NCBI RefSeq assembly: GCF_001729765.1
Contig: NZ_CP017181.1
Coordinates: forward strand, 2,666,001 to 2,730,000
Length of the DNA stretch: 64,000 nt
Direction: 5' to 3'
Source of the DNA: Enterobacter kobei
Lineage (GTDB): Bacteria > Pseudomonadota > Gammaproteobacteria > Enterobacterales > Enterobacteriaceae
Position numbers and translations under genes: made by a program. The notes beneath the pieces were generated by a model that was not told the DNA's origin, searched no databases, and worked only from the letters and a program-made list of their open reading frames with translations. Within the stretch, counting starts at the first letter, position 1. Every line of letters starts with the position of its first letter. Of the stretch, positions 58,619-64,000 are shown in pieces.

Positions 58619-59113
58619 TTATTCGGCGCTTATGACGACAGAATCCAGACAGTCAGGTTTTTTCACGGTGAAACTGAAGCTCACCTTTTGTCCATTACTG
58701 TCTTTTGGCGCGGTATAACTGGTCACTTCATTCTCAGAGCGGCCTTGCGGATAGTCAGTGAGCACCAGTTGCGGAAAGTGCATTTTAACGGTATCAAGCG
58801 TTATGCATTGACCTGACGGTGAAAAATTCAGTAAAGGCGCCATGTCGCCGTTATCTTTGCTTAAACGTAAACCAATTTCGGTAATGCTCGCTCCATCATC
58901 CAGTTTGAAATCGTCAGCATTGTAGAAATTGATATATTCATTTTGTCTGGTGATCTTAAATGACAACGGCGCATTGCTTAGGCTTGTAACGGATAATGAT
59001 CTGAGTGATGCGCTCATCCCGGAAATGAACTTCCAAAGATCCTGTTTCTGAGCGCCTCCTTCAGCCATTCCCGTCGTTAATAATGCGATAAGCACCGCAC
59101 CGGCCTTACTCAT
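58619..59113 (-). CDS. Hypothetical exported protein, 164 aa, overlapping vgrG
   Basis: Unrecognised family. Start ATG 59111-59113 lies inside the vgrG 3' end (8-bp overlap), so it is translated with vgrG. A signal peptide (MSKAGAVLIALLTTGMAEG) precedes a soluble domain with two cysteines (SGQCITL; KKPDCLD) that may form a disulfide. Position right after vgrG suggests T6SS cargo-related or periplasmic immunity function. Confidence 0.75.
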   Translation of the reverse strand: MSKAGAVLIALLTTGMAEGGAQKQDLWKFISGMSASLRSLSVTSLSNAPLSFKITRQNEYINFYNADDFKLDDGASITEIGLRLSKDNGDMAPLLNFSPSGQCITLDTVKMHFPQLVLTDYPQGRSENEVTSYTAPKDSNGQKVSFSFTVKKPDCLDSVVISAE

Positions 59114-61028
59114 CTTTTGGCGTAAATTTCGCCTGCACAGCCGCATCAATATCCCCTTTATGCCCCGATCCCGGTGCCGTGGTGCCCGGCTTGGTTCCCG
59201 AGGTATTCAGGTGCAGCTTACCGCCCGTGGTGATATAACCATCCCCTTCCACGAAGAAGTTAAACTCTTTACCGATCAGGTTAATCTTGCCGTTAGCATT
59301 CAGCTCAATGGCGCTTTCCCCTGAGACCAGCCGCAGCTTCGTCCCGGAAGCAATGACGTACTGCTCCACCGCCGCATCCAGCTTGCCTTTGCCGGTCAGG
59401 ATCTCAGTCCCACCTTTGACAGCCTGGGTCTGATTCGCTTCCACGCGATGCAGTTCATTTTTCTTCACGTAATGGCTGCGCTCGCCGCCGACGCTGTGCG
59501 TTTCATCATTTTTAACGCTGGTGTCCATGTTGCGCTCGGCCTGGATCCACACCTGCTCTGCACCTGCTTTATCCTCAAAGCGCAGGGCGTTGGCGTTGTC
59601 CACGGAGCCGTCTTTCGTCCGGCTCATAAAGCCCATCTGCGTCGCCGCCGCCGGCAGCGCCCACGGCGGCATGCTCGCGTCGTTGTACACACGCCCGGTA
59701 ATAATCGGACGGTCCGGGTCGCCGTTGATAAAGTCCACCACCACCTCGTCGCCGACGCGCGGGATTTGCACCCCGCCGTAGCCCTGGCCCGCCCACGCGC
59801 TCGACACGCGCACCCAGCAGGAGCTGGTGTCATCCCCCTTCGCCAGACGGTCCCAGTGGAACTTCACCTTCACGCGACCGTATTTGTCGGTCCAGATACT
59901 CTCGCCGTTCGGGCCCACCACCTTCGCGGTCTGCGGGCCGTAGGTGCGCGGCCACGCCGTGCTCTGCGCCGGGCGATAAGAGACCGACGCCGGGATGACC
60001 GTGAAATCGGTCCTGTGAACAGTTTCACCTTCGCCGCTGGCGTAGCGGTTCTCTTCGAAGTGGTAGCCCGCCGCCGTCACCAGATACTCGCCGTTATCGC
60101 TGAAGAACGGCGCGTTGGTCAGGGTGAAGGTGTGGCCCGGCGCAATCCCCGCCGCCGTGGCGGTGGCCTGAATCTGCTGGTGCTCAACCTGCCAGCGCTC
60201 CTGGCGAATGCGGGCGTAAAACTCCGCATGCCCGGTCTCCACAAAGCGTCCCGGCCAGTCGTAGACGTCAATGCTGCCCGGCTTCGGCGACGCCGGGTTC
60301 TGCTGGGCCTGGAACAGCCACGCGTTCGGCTTGCGGAAGTCATAGTCGTCGAGGCTGTAAATCCCCGGCGTCACGCTGTCCTCAAGCGCCCACTGGCTGA
60401 TGCCCTCTTCATCCGTACTGCCGCCGGACGGCGTCTGGTGGTAAGGAATGACCTCATAGCCGCTGAACGGCTGATGCTGGGTGGCGGCGTCGGTGAGCAC
60501 CAGGGTGTGCTTGTCGGCCTCGTGGCTGAAGTGATAGGCAATCCCTTCCAGCTCCATCAGGCGGCTGATGAAGTCCAGGCTCGACTCCTGATACTGCACG
60601 CAGTAGTCCCACACCCGGTAGCTGCCGGTAAGTTTATCCTCCACGTTGACCTGATGTTCAGCCAGCAGGGTTTTCACAATCTGCGGCACCGTCTGGCCCT
60701 GGAAAATACGCAGGTTACGGTCGCGCTTCATCGGCCACAGGTCCGGCTCCACCGTCAGCTGGTACACCGCATAGCGAGTGCCCGTCAGCTCAACGGCGCT
60801 CACCGCCACGCGGGTAATTTTTCCGTTAACATAGCGGGACGTCAGCAGGTTCTGCGTCGGAATGGTCACCGTGACCGGCTGGCCCAGCAGTTTGCTGCGG
60901 TCAATGCGCGCGTCCGTGCCGAGCACGGTCAGCGTCAGCGCGAACGACTCGGACATCGCCTCGCGGCCCGTCAGTTTCCAGAACAGAAGCCCCTCCACCG
61001 GGAGCTGAACGGTAATTCGGTTGAGCAT
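59106..61028 (-). CDS. vgrG: T6SS spike protein VgrG (TssI)
   Basis: VgrG trimers form the puncturing spike on the Hcp tube. The 640-aa product has the gp27-like N-terminal part (about 1-380), the gp5 OB-fold (about 385-470, DKYGRVKVKFHWDR; GDEVVVDFINGDPDRPIITG) and the gp5 C-terminal beta-helix region (about 500-600). The short tail ends AAVQAKFTPKDE, with no extra effector domain. The PAAR-Rhs protein downstream is its probable tip cargo. Confidence 0.95.
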   Translation of the reverse strand: MLNRITVQLPVEGLLFWKLTGREAMSESFALTLTVLGTDARIDRSKLLGQPVTVTIPTQNLLTSRYVNGKITRVAVSAVELTGTRYAVYQLTVEPDLWPMKRDRNLRIFQGQTVPQIVKTLLAEHQVNVEDKLTGSYRVWDYCVQYQESSLDFISRLMELEGIAYHFSHEADKHTLVLTDAATQHQPFSGYEVIPYHQTPSGGSTDEEGISQWALEDSVTPGIYSLDDYDFRKPNAWLFQAQQNPASPKPGSIDVYDWPGRFVETGHAEFYARIRQERWQVEHQQIQATATAAGIAPGHTFTLTNAPFFSDNGEYLVTAAGYHFEENRYASGEGETVHRTDFTVIPASVSYRPAQSTAWPRTYGPQTAKVVGPNGESIWTDKYGRVKVKFHWDRLAKGDDTSSCWVRVSSAWAGQGYGGVQIPRVGDEVVVDFINGDPDRPIITGRVYNDASMPPWALPAAATQMGFMSRTKDGSVDNANALRFEDKAGAEQVWIQAERNMDTSVKNDETHSVGGERSHYVKKNELHRVEANQTQAVKGGTEILTGKGKLDAAVEQYVIASGTKLRLVSGESAIELNANGKINLIGKEFNFFVEGDGYITTGGKLHLNTSGTKPGTTAPGSGHKGDIDAAVQAKFTPKDE

Positions 61029-61099
61029 AATTTTTATTCCATCTAGCTTATGCGATTTAGAAAAGAGGTTCGCATCTACGCATCAGCGTCATTTATATA

Positions 61100-61552
61100 T
61101 CAAAGTGAATGATTTCTTTTTCTTTTGCCCATTAAGTAAACAAGAGAATATATTTTTAGCAGTTCCGAGATAACGAACAATCCTAAATTTACCCAGACAC
61201 TTGTAATACCAAACACACTTACCAAAAGTGGGAAAAAAGAAACCGAACATCTGAACGAAATTAGACGGAAAACTTCCTGAGCAAGGGCAAATTTAATCGC
61301 AACGTCTTTTCTCTTAAAAAACAACCAGGCCGAAATAAAAAGTGAAAGTAACAAGAGCAAATCAAATATAAAAAAGAGTGTTACGATAAAGTTGTAACCG
61401 CCTCCTGAAACTACATCTGAGGTTCCTGTGAACGCGATTAAATCTGAAATCAAGGGGATCCTGTCCTGACGAAGTGAGTTTACAGAATAAAGCAAAAGAG
61501 CCAGTACATCCATGCTTCCCCAGAAATACCATAATTTACTTTTTAAATTCAT
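61100..61552 (-). CDS. Small multi-pass membrane protein, putative immunity
   Basis: The 150-aa AT-rich product (MNLKSKLWYFWGSMDVLALL) has about four membrane helices (roughly 10-28, 45-70, 92-112, 118-140) and a basic tail (MGKRKRNHSL). It starts 17 bp inside the 3' end of the preceding 267-aa gene, behind AGAGGATT, so the two are translationally coupled. Membrane immunity proteins typically protect against effectors acting in the periplasm or inner membrane; the role here is inferred from context. No family is recognised. Confidence 0.72.
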   Translation of the reverse strand: MNLKSKLWYFWGSMDVLALLLYSVNSLRQDRIPLISDLIAFTGTSDVVSGGGYNFIVTLFFIFDLLLLLSLFISAWLFFKRKDVAIKFALAQEVFRLISFRCSVSFFPLLVSVFGITSVWVNLGLFVISELLKIYSLVYLMGKRKRNHSL

Positions 61553-62339
61553 AATCCTCTTCTCTGACTCCAGGTATCCATTGCCATGATTTACCACTTA
61601 CTGCCCAGGCATCATCACTCTCAAGGTATTTCTGATAAATGGATCGTTGTTCTCCGTATCGTCTGATGACCGATTTCTTAGATATAAACACGCGCGATTC
61701 TCCATCCAGATCTCCGGGTAGCGCTGTCCAGCGCTGAATTTTATCGCGCGACGTATTCATGTAATCTTTACCGTCCGATCCAAATACTCGTCCCTCATCC
61801 CCCATGCTCGTCAGTCGATTAATCGCCATAATCACAACATTTTTTGTGCCATGATAATCATCTTCAACAGTTTTCCAGTAACCCGGCCCGTAATTATTGG
61901 TAGAGGGAACGAATGAATCACGCGTTGGGGCTGGTTTTCCAAATAGAGCGACATTATTTCGGTAACGTTCGAGGACGTAATTCACAAAAGCTGAGTTGTA
62001 GATCGTCTCATCAACACAAAACAACTCCCCTGACTCAGAGATGAAAAAGGGATATAGGGCTTTTGTCCGTTGACGGTGATCTATTAAGACCACCTCCCCT
62101 GAATCAATTAACCGCTGTATTTTATTAAGATTTTGCGCATACAGGGGATCAAAAACGGCATTAGGATTAAATTCGAAGCGATGTCGTAACGTTAAACCAT
62201 CAATGCTGTGAAATGGATTTGAAACGCCTCGCACCACAACAAACTCACGCCCTACGTCGCTCCGTGCATAGACAGGAGAGACAATCTTTTCGAATTCCTT
62301 TGGACGAAGCCTTTGGCTTCGAAGATCGTACACTTCCAT
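61536..62339 (-). CDS. Unrecognised protein, candidate T6SS effector, 267 aa
   Basis: I do not recognise the family. The protein (MEVYDLRSQRLRPKEFEKIV) is soluble, without signal peptide or membrane segment, and has charged and aromatic stretches (STNNYGPGYWKTVEDDYHGT; DDAWAVSGKSWQWIPGVREE). GC content is lower than in the flanking kinase and vgrG genes. It lies between them and is coupled to a membrane-protein gene, the arrangement of an antibacterial effector with its immunity gene. A regulatory or adaptor role is the main alternative. Confidence 0.65.
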   Translation of the reverse strand: MEVYDLRSQRLRPKEFEKIVSPVYARSDVGREFVVVRGVSNPFHSIDGLTLRHRFEFNPNAVFDPLYAQNLNKIQRLIDSGEVVLIDHRQRTKALYPFFISESGELFCVDETIYNSAFVNYVLERYRNNVALFGKPAPTRDSFVPSTNNYGPGYWKTVEDDYHGTKNVVIMAINRLTSMGDEGRVFGSDGKDYMNTSRDKIQRWTALPGDLDGESRVFISKKSVIRRYGEQRSIYQKYLESDDAWAVSGKSWQWIPGVREEDYEFKK

Positions 62340-62359
62340 AGTATCTCCTGTTTAAATTC

Positions 62360-63778
62360 CTACGGATTCACCAGCCAGGTGCCCGGCTTGGCAATATCCA
62401 GCGTCTGGCTGCGCGTTTTCCCGTTGCCCTGCAGTTCAATCTTCACCTCACCGGCGGGCAGCTTGAGCGATGCATAGCCGTTGGTCGCCGGACGCAGCGC
62501 TTTTGGCTCGCCGTTCACTTTCAGCGTTTCGCCGTCCTGAATACGGATATAGACCAGCGCAACAGGGCTTTCGACAGGCGGTGGCGTTTGTTGCGCCGTC
62601 GCCTGCTCGCTCACCTTAGCCGTTTCTGGCTTCACGTCTGGCGCGTTCGCGGCGGTTTCCGTCGGACGCGTCTCTGCGGGTGCCTGCGCAGCCTGCTCTG
62701 GCGCATCCTTGCCACCGCTGAACAGCATCGCTCCGGCGACCACACCCACCAGCACGCCTGCGGCAACCATGCCCGGGATTTTGTAACGACGCCAGTCGAG
62801 TGCTGAAGCCGGCTTTTCCTCTTCCACCGGTACCAGCATGGTGCCCGGTTTTTTCGCCGTCAGCACATCGTTTATGCCCGCAACCGGCATCTCGATCAGC
62901 GCGGCGAATTCGTCGATAGACTGAGGACGGTCTTCCATGTGCAGCGCCAGCGCGCGGTCGATGGCCTGCAGCAGCGGGATGGAATAGCCCTGCGGCATAA
63001 TTTCCACCAGTGGCTTGCAGGTATCCTGAATAGAACGCACCACGCTCACCGGCGGCGGAGAACCCACGATCAGGGTACGCAGCACGGCGCCGAGGGCGTA
63101 AATATCCGTCCACGGTCCCTGCTCGCTTTCGTTGTCGTCGGTGTACTGCTCGATCGGTGCAAAACCCGGTCGCAGCATGGTTTCCGTTTCGTCAGAAAGG
63201 TTACCGATGGTGCGGCGCGCGGAGCCGAAATCAAGCAGTACCGGCAGGCCGTTATCCTGGATCTGGATGTTATCCAGTGAGATATCACGGTGCAGATAGC
63301 CTTCGTCGTGGATGGTCTTGATGGCGCCAAACAGCATCGGCAGCGTGCGGCGGATCCAGGCCTCGTTGATCAGCTCCGGTTTTTCTTCGCGCAGGCGCGA
63401 AAGCGTGGTGCCGCTGTAAAACAGCGTACCCATGTATGCCGTGTCATTTTGCACCCAGAAACGCAGGACATGCAGCAGGTTCGGGTGGTTAAAGCGCGCC
63501 AGCAGACGGGCTTCCTGAATGAAGCTGTTCAGGCCTGCGGAAAACGCTTTGCCAAAGCGCTCGCTGCGCAGCACCAGGGTCATGTCGTCGCCGCGCACGG
63601 CGAGCGAGGAAGGCATAAATTCTTTGATAGCGATAGTGCGTTCGAGCTGGTGATCCCACGCGCGATAAACGATGCCAAAACCGCCGCCGCCGATCACCTC
63701 TTTGATTTCAAACTCGTTGAAGCGGTACCCGACCGGGAGCGCGTTTGGGACAGTCCGATTGTTATCATTATCCGTCAT
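62360..63778 (-). CDS. T6SS-associated Ser/Thr protein kinase (PpkA-like)
   Basis: The 472-aa product has a eukaryote-like kinase domain (about 20-295): glycine loop GGGGFGIVY, Lys52 (IAIKEF), catalytic loop HRDISLDN (Asp165) and DFG (183-185). A membrane helix (about 334-353) and an Ala/Pro/Thr-rich linker follow. The C-terminal PEGA-like beta domain (about 405-472, LKLPAGEVKIELQG) is probably periplasmic. Such kinases regulate T6SS assembly after translation. The catalytic-loop Lys usual at Asp+2 is Ser here. clpV lies directly upstream. Confidence 0.9.
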   Translation of the reverse strand: MTDNDNNRTVPNALPVGYRFNEFEIKEVIGGGGFGIVYRAWDHQLERTIAIKEFMPSSLAVRGDDMTLVLRSERFGKAFSAGLNSFIQEARLLARFNHPNLLHVLRFWVQNDTAYMGTLFYSGTTLSRLREEKPELINEAWIRRTLPMLFGAIKTIHDEGYLHRDISLDNIQIQDNGLPVLLDFGSARRTIGNLSDETETMLRPGFAPIEQYTDDNESEQGPWTDIYALGAVLRTLIVGSPPPVSVVRSIQDTCKPLVEIMPQGYSIPLLQAIDRALALHMEDRPQSIDEFAALIEMPVAGINDVLTAKKPGTMLVPVEEEKPASALDWRRYKIPGMVAAGVLVGVVAGAMLFSGGKDAPEQAAQAPAETRPTETAANAPDVKPETAKVSEQATAQQTPPPVESPVALVYIRIQDGETLKVNGEPKALRPATNGYASLKLPAGEVKIELQGNGKTRSQTLDIAKPGTWLVNP

Positions 63779-63802
63779 CTTTTACAGTTCTCTTGATGAT
63801 TA

Positions 63803-64000
63803 TTACGCGGCAAACTGACAGTGAAACTCGCCCTGCTCGCAGGTGACATGCAGACGTCGGTACTGCTCGTCGCTGCGGCTGGCGGTAAGTAAGATCTGGC
63901 TCATCTGAGGCAGCAGGGTGTTGGTCAAAATAGCATCTACCATGCGGCCACCAGACTCCACCTCGGTACAGCGCTGAACAATCTGTTCCACCACGCTGTC
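63803..64000 (-). CDS. clpV: T6SS ATPase ClpV/TssH, C-terminal end (cut by window edge)
   Basis: The last 65 codons of a minus-strand frame continue beyond base 64000. The segment VESGGRMVDAILTNTLLPQM is the typical end of the second AAA+ module of ClpV, which disassembles contracted T6SS sheaths. It supports a larger T6SS cluster lying to the right of the window. Confidence 0.88.
   Translation of the reverse strand, partial: DSVVEQIVQRCTEVESGGRMVDAILTNTLLPQMSQILLTASRSDEQYRRLHVTCEQGEFHCQFAA

Noticed and set aside
59448..61046. 532-codon plus-strand open frame opposite vgrG
   Set aside because: It is antisense to a confident vgrG, its translation is dominated by Arg, His, Ala and Val, and it has no domain. 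Long shadows are common opposite GC-rich T6SS genes.
50784..64000. Prophage tail region instead of T6SS
   Set aside because: The spike-like gene is VgrG with gp27/gp5 fusion, next to ClpV, PAAR-Rhs and an EagR chaperone. No phage integrase, capsid or lysis genes are seen, so T6SS is the better reading.

Overview
The window is a chromosomal segment of an enterobacterium close to Enterobacter, Leclercia or Lelliottia. Gene order follows the E. coli 27-28 min region (tdk-hns-galU-rssB-rssA-ychJ-purU-tyrTV-narIJHG-narK-narXL-ychO ... ychN-chaCBA-kdsA-sirB1-prmC-prfA-hemA-lolB-ispE-prs-dauA-ychH-pth-ychF). It also carries a nasFEDCBA/nasR nitrate-assimilation cluster, which E. coli K-12 lacks, and a type VI secretion (T6SS) region after ychF. 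Species cannot be fixed from the sequence alone.

Layout. 1-5.9 kb: tdk (partial), hns, galU, rssB interrupted by a complete 768-bp IS1, rssA, ychJ. 5.9-8.7 kb: purU, two identical tRNA-Tyr genes, an Lrp-family regulator divergent from an EamA transporter. 8.7-19.9 kb: respiratory nitrate block, with narGHJI and narK on the minus strand and narXL on the plus strand, FNR boxes before narG and narK and NarL heptamers before narX. 19.9-32.2 kb: ychO, then the assimilatory operon nasF-E-D-(C+B)-A with a sigma-54 promoter and an ANTAR-type antitermination leader, then its regulator nasR. 32.3-37.5 kb: ychN, a chemoreceptor with a FliA-type promoter, a DUF1883 gene, chaC, chaB, chaA. 37.6-45.4 kb: kdsA, sirB1, a sirB2 remnant, prmC, prfA, hemA, lolB, ispE, prs. 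45.5-50.8 kb: dauA, a frameshifted MerR/TipA-like regulator, ychH, pth, ychF. 50.8-64 kb: accessory region on the minus strand reading (in transcription order) clpV/tssH end, Ser/Thr kinase, unknown gene plus small membrane protein, vgrG, small exported proteins, EagR-type chaperone, PAAR-Rhs toxin, its immunity candidate, and AT-rich orphan small genes.

How the parts work together. NarX/NarL and FNR govern anaerobic nitrate respiration through NarGHJI and NarK. NtrC/sigma-54 and NasR govern use of nitrate as a nitrogen source through NasFED uptake and NasA/NasCB reduction. In the T6SS part, VgrG and the PAAR-Rhs protein would form the spike and its toxin cargo, the EagR chaperone would hold the Rhs N-terminal membrane segments, and ClpV would recycle the sheath.

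Most notable: IS1 truncation of rssB (predicts a stable RpoS); an in-frame NasC-NasB fusion with an internal ribosome-binding site; a readable two-hairpin ANTAR leader; a decayed sirB2; two single-base homopolymer frameshifts; and an unrecognised gene plus overlapping membrane-protein gene between the T6SS kinase and vgrG that look like an effector-immunity pair.
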